This document shows, piece after piece, positions 6,802-13,548 of a stretch of 14,975 nt of DNA. A program made the position numbers and the translations under genes. The notes under the pieces are model-generated. The model had not been told where the DNA came from, searched no databases, and was given only the letters and a program-made list of their open reading frames with translations. Source of the stretch: JACQHM01 sp964535215 (GTDB lineage: Bacteria > Methylomirabilota > Methylomirabilia > Methylomirabilales > JACQHM01); the NCBI GenBank assembly GCA_964535215.1, contig CAZHST010000062.1:1-14975 (forward strand), in the 5' to 3' direction. Position 1 is the first letter of the stretch. Every line of letters starts with the position of its first letter.

Positions 6802-7896
6802 ATGGCTCGCGTGGCGTTGGTCAACCTGACGAAGCGGTTCGACGAGGTGGTGGCCGTCAGGGACATGACCCTGACCATCGAGGATCGGGAGTTCGTCGTG
6901 CTCCTCGGCCCCTCGGGGTGTGGGAAGACGACCACCTTACGGATGATCGCGGGGCTGGAGGAGATCACAGAGGGGGAGCTCTACATCGGGGATCGCCTGG
7001 TGAACCATGTGCCCCCCAAGGACCGGGACATCGCCATGGTCTTCCAGAATTATGCCCTCTACCCCCACATGACGGTGTACGACAACATGGCCTTTGGCTT
7101 GAAGCTCCGGCGGCTCCCCAAGGAGGAGATCCGCCGGAGGGTCCTGGAGGCGGCGGAGCTCCTCGGGCTCCAGGACCTCCTCCACCGGAAGCCCAAGGCC
7201 CTGTCGGGGGGGCAGCGGCAGCGGGTGGCCGTGGGACGGGCGATCGTCCGGCATCCCCAGGTCTTCCTCTTCGACGAGCCCCTCTCGAACCTGGATGCGA
7301 AGCTCCGGGTGCAGATGCGGGTCGAGCTGAAGAAGCTGCACGAGCGCCTCCAGGCGACAAGCGTGTATGTGACCCACGATCAGATTGAGGCGATGACCAT
7401 GGGGGATCGGATCGTGGTGATGCGGGACGGGATGGTGCAGCAGGTGGGGACGCCGCTGGAAGTGTATGATCACCCCCGAACCCTTTTCGTGGCCGGGTTC
7501 ATCGGCAACCCTCCCATGAACTTCGTGGAGGGGGTGATCCTCCGTCAAGGGGAGGCGTTTCTCCTGAAGACCGGAGGCTTCCAGGTCCCGATCCCCCCCG
7601 AACGGACAGGGGAGATCAGGGCCCTGGTGGATCGAAAGGTCATCTTCGGGATCAGGCCTGAGGATATCCGGGAGGCCCTTCCGGGCGATCCACCGGAGCA
7701 GATGGTGGAGGCGGTCGTGGAGGTGGTGGAGCCGATTGGGGCGGAGATCCTCCTGGATGTCAAGGTGGGACCCGATCCGCTGACAGCCAGCGTGGATGCC
7801 CATACGAGGGTCCGGCCCCATCAGAAGATCAAGCTCTTCCTCCGTTTGGAGAAGATGCACCTCTTCGACCCCGAGACCGAGACGGCCTTGCTCTGA
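6802..7896 (+). CDS. ABC importer ATPase, MalK/UgpC/MsmX type
   Basis: The only ATPase in the cluster, 364 residues. Walker A is G36-PSGCGKT-T44, the Q-loop glutamine is Q82, the signature LSGGQ is at 134-138, Walker B is VFLFDE (154-159) and the switch histidine is H192 (VTHDQIEAM). The rest (about 235-364) is the TOBE/OB-type regulatory domain found in CUT1 ATPases, with the conserved GIRPED segment. These ATPases commonly serve more than one transporter (MsmX is the established example). Its place between two permease pairs, with no second ATPase gene, argues that it energises both. A GGGGGAAGGG ribosome site precedes the ATG at 6802. The next permease begins four bases after its stop. Confidence 0.96.
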   Translation: MARVALVNLTKRFDEVVAVRDMTLTIEDREFVVLLGPSGCGKTTTLRMIAGLEEITEGELYIGDRLVNHVPPKDRDIAMVFQNYALYPHMTVYDNMAFGLKLRRLPKEEIRRRVLEAAELLGLQDLLHRKPKALSGGQRQRVAVGRAIVRHPQVFLFDEPLSNLDAKLRVQMRVELKKLHERLQATSVYVTHDQIEAMTMGDRIVVMRDGMVQQVGTPLEVYDHPRTLFVAGFIGNPPMNFVEGVILRQGEAFLLKTGGFQVPIPPERTGEIRALVDRKVIFGIRPEDIREALPGDPPEQMVEAVVEVVEPIGAEILLDVKVGPDPLTASVDAHTRVRPHQKIKLFLRLEKMHLFDPETETALL

Positions 7897-7900
7897 CCCT

Positions 7901-8854
7901 ATGCGTTCAATGCGGGATACGGTGGAGAAGCCGATCGCGGCGAGGGAAGTTTCCCCTCCTCTCGTGAGCCGGCTTCAGGAACGGCTGTCGCGCGAGCAGG
8001 CCCTGGGGTATCTCCTGATCTCCCCGGCCCTTCTCCTGCTCCTCCTGCTGGTGGCTTATCCGTTCCTGATCGCGCTCTATTTGAGCGTGAGCGATGCCAC
8101 CTTCGGCGAGCTGGGCTCTTTCGTGGGCCTGGCGAACTTCCAGGCCCTCTGGGGAAGCGACCTCTTCCGGCGGACCCTCCAGAACTCCTTCATCTTCACC
8201 TCCGTTTCGGTCCTGCTCAAGACGGTCCTGGGGCTGACCCTGGCCCTGCTCCTGAACCGAAGCTTACGGCTCAAGCGGGTGATCCGGGGAGCGGTCCTCC
8301 TCCCCTGGGTGATCCCCACGGCCTTAAGCACGTTGGGCTGGTGGTGGATGTTCGATTCCCTGTACAGCGTTATCAACTGGACGCTGGTCCATCTGGGCCT
8401 GGTCAAAACCGGGTTCCAGTGGCTGGGGGTGCCCCACCTGGCCATGATGGCCGTCATCGCCGTGAACGTCTGGCGGGGCCTCCCCTTCTTTGCCATCTCG
8501 ATCCTGGCCGGTCTTGTCTCCATCCCCCGGGAGCTCTACGAGGCCGCCGAGGTGGACGGGGCCCGGGCGACCGCTCGCTTCTTCTCCATCACCCTTCCTC
8601 TCCTCAAGCCGGTCCTGATCATCGTGATCCTCTTCTCCACCATCTTCACCTTCAGCGACTTCAACATCGTCTACGTCCTGACCAGGGGAGGCCCCATGAA
8701 TAGCACCCACCTGTTTGCCACCCTGGCCCACCAGCTCGGGCTGGTCTCGGGGCAGCTAGGGCAGGGGGCCGCCGTCTCCCTCTTCATGTTCCCCTTCCTG
8801 GCCCTGGTCGTCTATCTCCAACTGAGGCTCCTGAGGAAGGAGACAGGATCGTGA
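7901..8854 (+). CDS. CUT1 ABC permease 3, MalF/UgpA type
   Basis: Second MalF-type permease, 317 residues from ATG 7901, which is four bases after the ATPase stop. The cytoplasmic N-terminus (about 40 residues) leads into a very hydrophobic first helix with a run of seven leucines. The docking loop is EAAEVDGARATARFFSITLP. A conserved FNIVYVLTRGGP segment matches FQLVWVITKGGP in permease 1. The frame is open further upstream inside the ATPase gene, but that portion is Arg/Ser-rich overlap in another frame and not real. No clear ribosome site precedes 7901 (an ATG at 7910 and a GTG at 7922 are alternatives), so translation probably relies on coupling to the ATPase. Expected partner is permease 4, whose GTG overlaps this stop. 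Confidence 0.9.
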   Translation: MRSMRDTVEKPIAAREVSPPLVSRLQERLSREQALGYLLISPALLLLLLLVAYPFLIALYLSVSDATFGELGSFVGLANFQALWGSDLFRRTLQNSFIFTSVSVLLKTVLGLTLALLLNRSLRLKRVIRGAVLLPWVIPTALSTLGWWWMFDSLYSVINWTLVHLGLVKTGFQWLGVPHLAMMAVIAVNVWRGLPFFAISILAGLVSIPRELYEAAEVDGARATARFFSITLPLLKPVLIIVILFSTIFTFSDFNIVYVLTRGGPMNSTHLFATLAHQLGLVSGQLGQGAAVSLFMFPFLALVVYLQLRLLRKETGS

Positions 8855-9693
8855 AAGGACGAGGGACCTTCACCCGCTTCCTGGGAACCTATCCCCCGTT
8901 GGTTCCCTTCCTCCTCTTCGCCCTCTTCCCGTTTTACTGGATGGTCGTGACCTCCCTTAAGTCCAACCGGGAGCTCTACGACCTGAACGCGATCCCCTTC
9001 TGGGTGACGGAGGGCGCCACCTTAGCTCACTACCACCTGCTGTTCAGGCAGACCTCCTTCCTGACCTGGATGAAAAATAGCCTGCTGGTCTCCCTGGCCG
9101 CAACAGGCGTCTCCCTTCTGATCAGCGTTGGGGCGGCCTACGCCCTTGCCCGGCTCCGCTTTCGGGGGGCCCAGACCTTCGGCGTCGCCATCTTCATCAC
9201 GTATCTGATCCCCCCCACCCTTCTCTTCCTTCCCCTGGCCCAGGTTGTCCACAGCCTGGGCCTCGCCGATTCCATCGGGGCGTTGGTGGTCACCTACCCG
9301 ACCTTCCTGGTACCGTTCTGCACCTGGTTGCTCCTGGGCTATTTCAAGACGATCCCCTGGGAGGTCGAGGAGTGTGCGATGGTGGACGGGTGCAACAGGC
9401 TGCAGGCGTTGATCCGGGTCGTCCTGCCGATGGCGGCACCGGGGGTAATCTGTGCCGCCCTTTTTGCCTTCACCCTGTCCTGGAATGAATTTATCTACGC
9501 CCTCACGTTCATCTCCTCCACGGCCCAGAAGACCGTCACGGTTGGGACCGTGGCGGAGCTGATACGGGGGGATGTGTTTTACTGGGGACCGCTGATGGCG
9601 GGGGCGGTTGTGGGGTCTGTGCCCATCGTCCTGGTCTATGTCTTCTTCCTCGACTACTACGTCGCGGGCCTCACGGCAGGGGCGATCAAGTAG
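8851..9693 (+). CDS. CUT1 ABC permease 4, MalG/UgpE type
   Basis: A 280-residue MalG-type permease starting at a GTG that overlaps the stop of permease 3 by four bases (GTGA), with AAGGAG about seven bases upstream. It carries FPFYWMVVTSLKS after helix 1, the docking loop EECAMVDGCNRLQALIRVVLP and LSWNEFIYAL. It differs from permease 2 mainly in the external loops and in the stretch after LFLPLAQ, where substrate path residues would lie; the two importers may therefore accept different compounds. The EAA loops of permeases 2 and 4 are nearly the same, consistent with docking the same ATPase. Confidence 0.93.
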   Translation: MKGRGTFTRFLGTYPPLVPFLLFALFPFYWMVVTSLKSNRELYDLNAIPFWVTEGATLAHYHLLFRQTSFLTWMKNSLLVSLAATGVSLLISVGAAYALARLRFRGAQTFGVAIFITYLIPPTLLFLPLAQVVHSLGLADSIGALVVTYPTFLVPFCTWLLLGYFKTIPWEVEECAMVDGCNRLQALIRVVLPMAAPGVICAALFAFTLSWNEFIYALTFISSTAQKTVTVGTVAELIRGDVFYWGPLMAGAVVGSVPIVLVYVFFLDYYVAGLTAGAIK

Positions 9694-9756
9694 GGATGGC
9701 CGTTCAAGGCCGCAGGGGGTCGCGAGAGATCGAAGGTCGAATCAGAGGAGGGAAAG

Positions 9757-11040
9757 ATGAACCAGCAGCTCACCCGTCGGGAGTTTCTGATCGGGGCGGC
9801 CGGGACACTGGCGGGCCTAAGCGGCATCCTGGCCTTCAAACAGCCCCCGGCCATTGCCGCCAAGCCTGAGATCAGCCTGTTGACCTGGAATCACTTCGTC
9901 CCGGCCTCGGATGAGAAGCTCCGTCAACTGGCAGCGCAGTTCAGCAAAGAGCGGGGGATCCGGGTCAGGATTGATGGCATCGCTCACCGGGATCTTCCCA
10001 ACAAACTGGCGGCGGAGACCCAAACCAAGGCCGGCCATGACCTGGTCCTCCTCCTGAACCACTCCCCAGCCCTTTTCCGGGATCAGCTTCTCCCGGTAGA
10101 TGATCTCTGTGAGGAGCTGGGCAAGAAGGGTGGGGGATGGTGGGAGTTCGGCCGGGAAGGCTGCCGCCATGGCGGCCACTGGCAGGCCGTGCCCTGGTAC
10201 TACAACACCTTCCCCGGCACGTACCGGGAGGATTACTTCCGGCAGGTGGGGGAGGGGGCACCGGACACGTGGCAGGATCTCCTCCGGGTCGGCAAGAAGT
10301 TGAAGGGAATCGGTCATCCCATCGGCTTTGCCATCAGCCAGACCAATGACGCCAACGACACCCTCTTCTCCATCCTCTGGGCGTACGGGGCCAGGGCCGT
10401 GGAGGCCGACGGGAGGACCATCGCCATCAACTCCCCGAAGACGGCCGAGGCGATTGAGTATGTGAAGGCTTTGTACAGCGAATGCATGGAGCCGGAGGTC
10501 CTCTCCTGGGACGATGCCAGCAACAACCGGTTCATCCTGTCAGGGAAGGGTTCCTGGACGTTGAACCCGATCAGCATCTATCTTGCAGCCCAGAAGGATC
10601 TCCCGGAAATCGCCAAGGCCCTGAACCACCATCTCCCCCCGGCCGGGCCGGCAGGCCGCTTCGGCACCGGGGTCCTCTTCAGTGTCGGGATCTGGCGGTT
10701 CTCCAAGAACCAGGAGGCGGCCAAGGAGTTCCTCCGCTTCCTCTTTGAGGAGCAGCCCTACAATGCGTGGCTGGAGGCGGGAGGAGGTTTCAATCATCCG
10801 CTCCTAAAGCGCTTTGACCAGAACCCGGTCTGGCGGCGGGATCCCAAACTGAAGGCCCTGATCGGCTATGCCCGGTGGATGCACCTCCATGTCTGGCCGG
10901 CCCCGTCCAGCGACAAGACCCAGCTCGTGGATCAACTGTTCATCATCCCCAACATGTTTGCAAAGGCGGTGACCGGGACACCGACCAAGGTGGCTATGGA
11001 GTGGTGCGAAAAGGAACTGCGCCGGATCTATGGAGGATGA
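9757..11040 (+). CDS. ABC sugar-type substrate-binding protein 2, Tat-exported
   Basis: The second family-1 solute-binding protein, 427 residues. The twin-arginine signal is L5-T6-R7-R8-E9-F10-L11 followed by a Gly/Ala/Leu helix and a likely AxA cleavage site (AIAAK, about 32-36). The mature chain begins with ISLLTWNHFVP, has a GHDLVLLLN segment, a VPWYYNTFPGTYRE hinge region and an SNNRFILSGKGSWTLNPISIY motif aligning with binding protein 1. A GAGGAGGGAAAG ribosome site immediately precedes ATG 9757. It closes the cluster as a mirror of binding protein 1 and is presumably the receptor for permeases 3 and 4, but the two receptors might also share channels. Ligand residues cannot be assigned from sequence alone. 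Confidence 0.92.
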   Translation: MNQQLTRREFLIGAAGTLAGLSGILAFKQPPAIAAKPEISLLTWNHFVPASDEKLRQLAAQFSKERGIRVRIDGIAHRDLPNKLAAETQTKAGHDLVLLLNHSPALFRDQLLPVDDLCEELGKKGGGWWEFGREGCRHGGHWQAVPWYYNTFPGTYREDYFRQVGEGAPDTWQDLLRVGKKLKGIGHPIGFAISQTNDANDTLFSILWAYGARAVEADGRTIAINSPKTAEAIEYVKALYSECMEPEVLSWDDASNNRFILSGKGSWTLNPISIYLAAQKDLPEIAKALNHHLPPAGPAGRFGTGVLFSVGIWRFSKNQEAAKEFLRFLFEEQPYNAWLEAGGGFNHPLLKRFDQNPVWRRDPKLKALIGYARWMHLHVWPAPSSDKTQLVDQLFIIPNMFAKAVTGTPTKVAMEWCEKELRRIYGG

Positions 11041-11050
11041 GCCTCAGAGA

Positions 11051-11260
11051 TCAGGTGACACCGGGCATCCTTGGACCTTCACCCCTTGACAGCCTCCCTC
11101 TCCCGATCCTACCACTGCTTCGCTGATCCCGGTAGGCCTGGCAGGCGTCCAGGTCCCGGGGGCAACACTCCACTCCCGAGGGGAAGCGCTTCTTCAAGGC
11201 GCGCTCAAACCGCCGCAGGGCCTCCTCCGCCTGCGCTCCCCTGGGAGCAGGCCTCCCCAT
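11051..11260 (-). CDS. Small basic cysteine-containing protein, unknown
   Basis: A 69-residue minus-strand ORF. An amphipathic, Arg-rich helix (AEEALRRFERALKKRF, 11-26) is followed by C32-C33-x6-C40 and a basic, Gly/Arg-rich tail. The ALRRFERALKK segment recalls the start of ribosomal protein bS21, but the cysteines and tail do not fit, so I make no family call. Codon use is typical of the neighbouring genes. The evidence against it is a purine-rich site that is too far upstream (about 18 bases) and no obvious promoter in the present arrangement. It lies just left of the inverted-repeat module (11320-12207), and inversion of that module would place a sigma-54-like promoter about 105-120 bases upstream of it. 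Confidence 0.4.
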   Translation of the reverse strand: MGRPAPRGAQAEEALRRFERALKKRFPSGVECCPRDLDACQAYRDQRSSGRIGRGRLSRGEGPRMPGVT

Positions 11261-11319
11261 GTCCGGGAGTGATTCCCCCCTCCTGCCCGACCCTTGAGGG
11301 AGGTGGGGGAAGAATAGGA

Positions 11320-11349
11320 CACGGTCCCGTCAGAGCGTGAACTTTTCGC
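11320..11349 (+). repeat. Left inverted repeat of the recombinase module
   Basis: This copy contains TCCCGTCAGAGC (11325-11336) then GTGAACTTTTCGC (11337-11349). Its reverse complement recurs at 12178-12207 with only positions 11324 (G/A) and 11336 (C/T) different. The -35 box of the recombinase promoter begins at the next base (11350). Confidence 0.85.
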
Positions 11350-11378
11350 TTGACTTCCCCAATTTTTACCGCTACTTT
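11350..11378 (+). promoter_or_regulatory. Sigma-70-type promoter of the recombinase gene, with nested operator-like repeats
   Basis: TTGACT (11350-11355) and TACTTT (11373-11378) are spaced by 17 bases. The 9-base TGAACTTTT of the left repeat (11338-11346) recurs inverted as AAAAGTTCA (11392-11400), and TACTTTT (11373-11379) recurs inverted as AAAAGTA (11401-11407). These bracket the promoter, so recombinase binding to its own site could repress its gene. This also shows that a TTG at 11350 is a promoter element, not a start codon. Confidence 0.55.
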
Positions 11379-11427
11379 TGAGATGGTCTCCAAAAGTTCA
11401 AAAAGTAACCCCGCGGGGGATCATCAC

Positions 11428-12021
11428 GTGAAACAGTTGCTTCAACCTTCCGAATATCACTTGAAGCCTTCAGAGGTGAAGAAGTGCCTGAAGGCCACTC
11501 CAAACTTCCGGGACCGTTGCCTGATCAAAGCCTTGTATTATGCGGGCCTGAGGCGGGAGGAGGTGACGAAGCTCGAGGTCCGGGACCTCGATTTTGACCG
11601 AAAGCGGATCACCGTCCGGGCCGGCAAAGGGGGAAAGACCCGGGTCGTTCCGATCATTGACCAGGAGTTCCTGGATGACCTCAAGCGGCTCGTCGGGGCT
11701 CGAAGGAGTGGCCCCGTTTTTCTGTCCACGCGCGGAGGGCGGCTGACCCCCCGAGCGGTCAATAAGATCGTCGCCAAGGCCGGGGAACGGGCCGGCCTCA
11801 CCCCCCCCAACCCGGCCATGCGCCACATCAACCCCCATCTGTTCCGCCACAGCATTGCTCGATACCTGAAGTCCAAAGGGTTCTCCGCCGAATGGATCCA
11901 AAAGTTTCTAGGGCACGCCTCGTACAAGACAACGATGGATATGTATGGCACTCTGTCCCTTGACGAGATGCAGGAAGAGGCAGAAAAACGGTTGGCAAAC
12001 CCGGAGGAAGGGGTGGCCTGA
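11428..12021 (+). CDS. Catalytic-domain-only tyrosine recombinase/integrase
   Basis: A 197-residue tyrosine recombinase from GTG 11428. Active-site residues are all present: R42 (AGLRREE), the beta-hairpin lysine K67 (GKGGKTR), H137-x2-R140 (HLFRHS), H163 (LGHAS) and nucleophile Y173 (DMYG). It lacks the separate N-terminal core-binding domain of XerC/XerD or phage integrases (about 300 residues or more) and begins almost at the catalytic fold. FimB and FimE (about 200 residues) have this compact form and invert a promoter. ATG 11383 would add 15 residues but has no ribosome site; GTG 11428 has GGGGGA seven bases upstream, and both follow the promoter at 11350-11378. The gene is the sole occupant of the inverted-repeat module. 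It need not be phage-derived; no phage genes are near. Confidence 0.9.
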   Translation: MKQLLQPSEYHLKPSEVKKCLKATPNFRDRCLIKALYYAGLRREEVTKLEVRDLDFDRKRITVRAGKGGKTRVVPIIDQEFLDDLKRLVGARRSGPVFLSTRGGRLTPRAVNKIVAKAGERAGLTPPNPAMRHINPHLFRHSIARYLKSKGFSAEWIQKFLGHASYKTTMDMYGTLSLDEMQEEAEKRLANPEEGVA

Positions 12022-12146
12022 GGAGGGAACTGGGGCTCCCGGGCTGTCCCATTTTCATCCAACGGGTTAACCGGATGATCGGTTTCCGGCTGGTCCGTTC
12101 CCCGGGGAGGGAGACGTGGGCCAGGATTTTCCAAAGCTTTCACCCA

Positions 12147-12162
12147 TGGCACGCTTTATGCT
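12147..12162 (+). promoter_or_regulatory. Sigma-54-like promoter inside the module, facing the PilZ-PAS-GAF operon
   Basis: TGGCACG-CTTT-ATGCT matches the RpoN consensus at all but one position, and the -24 half is perfect. The predicted start (about 12173) is five bases inside the right inverted repeat, so the leader (about 90 bases) would contain the whole repeat and the AGTTCAC/GTGAACT dyad before the ATG at 12263. Because it is inside the inverted repeats, its direction would change with inversion of the module. Confidence 0.6.
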
Positions 12163-12177
12163 TAAAGCTGAGGAATG

Positions 12178-12207
12178 GCGAAAAGTTCACACTCTGACGG
12201 GATCGTG
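12178..12207 (-). repeat. Right inverted repeat of the recombinase module
   Basis: Reverse-complement copy of 11320-11349 (28/30). On the plus strand it reads GCGAAAAGTTCAC (12178-12190) then ACTCTGACGGGA (12191-12202). Confidence 0.85.
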
Positions 12208-12211
12208 AACT
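12184..12211 (+). promoter_or_regulatory. Dyad resembling a tyrosine-recombinase core site
   Basis: AGTTCAC (12184-12190) and GTGAACT (12205-12211) are perfect 7-base inverted arms around a 14-base centre. Paired arms around an asymmetric centre are how tyrosine recombinases recognise a crossover site. At the left end the inner arm is identical (11337-11343) but the outer arm is AGGACAC (11316-11322), five of seven matching. As RNA in the leader of the downstream operon, the same dyad would form a hairpin. Confidence 0.55.
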
Positions 12212-12262
12212 CATTGCCTCCTGGGGGGAAGTCGGTTGGGTCTTCATATTGGAGGAAGCGAG

Positions 12263-13489
12263 ATGATGCGGAAAGAGCGGCGCCAGGAGGGAAGGGTCCA
12301 GGTCTTGCTGAGTGCGGAGGTCCTGGACGCGGAGGGCCAGGCCATCCAGGCGGTGGTCCTCAATGTGGGCCGCCGAGGTGCCCTCATCGAGCACCAGGGG
12401 CAGGTTGCTCTAACCAAGCGCTATGACCTCGTGATCCGCCTGCCCGATCAGGAGTACCGGATCCCGGCGGAGGCTGTCAGGAGCTCCATTGCCTCTGCAG
12501 CAGAAAAAGGTGGGGAGCGTTACCTCCTCTACCGAACGGCCTTCGCGTTTCAGGAGCCGCTCCCGGACAGCGCCTTCTTCGGCTGCGGGGCCCTCGGGGA
12601 CACGCCACGAGATGGGAGGGACGAGGCGGAGTGGCGGGCGCTCCAGTGGCGTCAAGAGGTGATCTTGACCGCCCTCGGCGAAGGCGTGCTGGAGACCGAT
12701 GCCGCTCACCGGGTGGTGGCCGTGAACCCGGCCGCCCTGGCCATCTTCGAGCGGTCCGAAGAGGAGCTTTTCGGGGCCGAGCTTGCTGCCGTCATTGATC
12801 CGGGGGGGGTGGGGCTGCTCCGGGAGATGCTCGTGAAGCTCACGGATGCTGAGGCTCCTCGGACAGAAACGGTGGCCCTGCCTTACGGGGAGAAACTCCT
12901 TCAGGTGACGGCCACGACCCTCGTGGAGGATGGGCGGTACGCCGGCCTCATCCTGATCGTCCGGGATCTCACCGAGGTGTCCCGCCTGCGGGAGGCCTTA
13001 TCGCTCCTCCAGAAGTGGCAGCCCTGCTGGGTTTCCCCCCAGGAACTCCCCGAGAGTCTCCAGAGGGTCGTGGAGTGGAGTACGGTCCTCCTCCGGGCTG
13101 ATGTGGGGACACTGCTCCTCCTTGAGGAGGAGACCGGCGAGCTCATCGTCACGGCCGTGGCGGGGACTGATGAGGAAACCCTGAAAGGTCGGCGGCTTCC
13201 GGCGGAGGAAGGCCTCATTAATTGGGTGATCCGGACGGGGGAACCGGTGCGGGTCGTCGATGCGGAGACGGATCCCCGGTTCGGCCCCGGCGAGGCCTTC
13301 TTCAGCTTCCGCCCCCGTTCTTTGTTGGGGGTTCCCTTAAAGTGCAAGCGGCGGATCCTGGGGATCCTCTCCCTCCTCCGGGCTGGACCCCGCCCCTTCA
13401 CCGACCAGGACCTGGGGCTCCTTTCCACCGTGGCGCTCCAGGTGGCCTTGGCCCTCGACCATGCCAGGCTGGCTGGGCGGGCTGCCTGA
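12263..13489 (+). CDS. PilZ-PAS-GAF signalling protein (predicted c-di-GMP-responsive sensor)
   Basis: A 408-residue soluble protein with three sensory domains and no kinase, cyclase or DNA-binding output. Residues 3-98 form a PilZ domain: the c-di-GMP motif R7-x3-R11 is present and the second motif is N34-x-G36-x2-G39, where the usual serine is glycine. Residues about 132-240 form a PAS domain (ILTALGEGVLETDAAHRVVAVNPAALAIF, ending in VRDLTEVSRL). Residues about 262-405 form a GAF domain (LLLLEEETGELIV, GVPLKCKRRILGILSL). ATG 12263 is set by GGAGGA at 12251-12256. It probably integrates c-di-GMP with a small ligand or redox signal and passes it on by protein contact, perhaps to the receiver protein downstream. 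It lies directly right of the inverted-repeat module and its sigma-54-like promoter. The glycine substitution may weaken nucleotide binding. Confidence 0.85.
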   Translation: MMRKERRQEGRVQVLLSAEVLDAEGQAIQAVVLNVGRRGALIEHQGQVALTKRYDLVIRLPDQEYRIPAEAVRSSIASAAEKGGERYLLYRTAFAFQEPLPDSAFFGCGALGDTPRDGRDEAEWRALQWRQEVILTALGEGVLETDAAHRVVAVNPAALAIFERSEEELFGAELAAVIDPGGVGLLREMLVKLTDAEAPRTETVALPYGEKLLQVTATTLVEDGRYAGLILIVRDLTEVSRLREALSLLQKWQPCWVSPQELPESLQRVVEWSTVLLRADVGTLLLLEEETGELIVTAVAGTDEETLKGRRLPAEEGLINWVIRTGEPVRVVDAETDPRFGPGEAFFSFRPRSLLGVPLKCKRRILGILSLLRAGPRPFTDQDLGLLSTVALQVALALDHARLAGRAA

Positions 13490-13548
13490 CATCAGGGGGC
13501 GGAAGTTGAGGGCGATGTGAGGATGGGACTCAAGCTGACGCGGCTTCA

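Larger units (their letters stand above)
11320..12207. mobile_element. Inverted-repeat-bounded tyrosine recombinase module (candidate invertible switch or minimal mobile element)
   Basis: An 888-bp segment bounded by 30-bp inverted repeats (11320-11349 and 12178-12207; 28 of 30 positions identical). It contains one gene, a catalytic-domain-only tyrosine recombinase, with its own sigma-70-like promoter directly against the left repeat. Near the right end is a sigma-54-like promoter facing outward. There is no passenger gene. Tyrosine recombinases acting on identical sites in inverted orientation flip the DNA between them (FimB/FimE at fimS is the established case); the same structure could also be the two ends of a tiny mobile element. 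I see no target duplication. Nested stems between the gene and the right repeat (AACGG 12061-12065 with CCGTT 12095-12099; AACCG 12069-12073 with CGGTT 12080-12084) may terminate the recombinase transcript. Confidence 0.7.

Noticed and set aside
11350..11427. N-terminal extension of the recombinase from TTG 11350
   Set aside because: That TTG is the first part of the -35 box of a well-spaced promoter, and the extension has no family similarity or ribosome site.
11305..12231. Possible target-site duplication GGGGGAAG near both ends of the recombinase module
   Set aside because: Copies lie at unequal distances from the repeats (8 and 17 bases) and are low-complexity, so they are probably chance.
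12175..12426. ORF beginning in the right inverted repeat and overlapping the PilZ gene
   Set aside because: Different frame from a well-supported PilZ domain with a strong ribosome site; Gly/Pro-rich with no motif.
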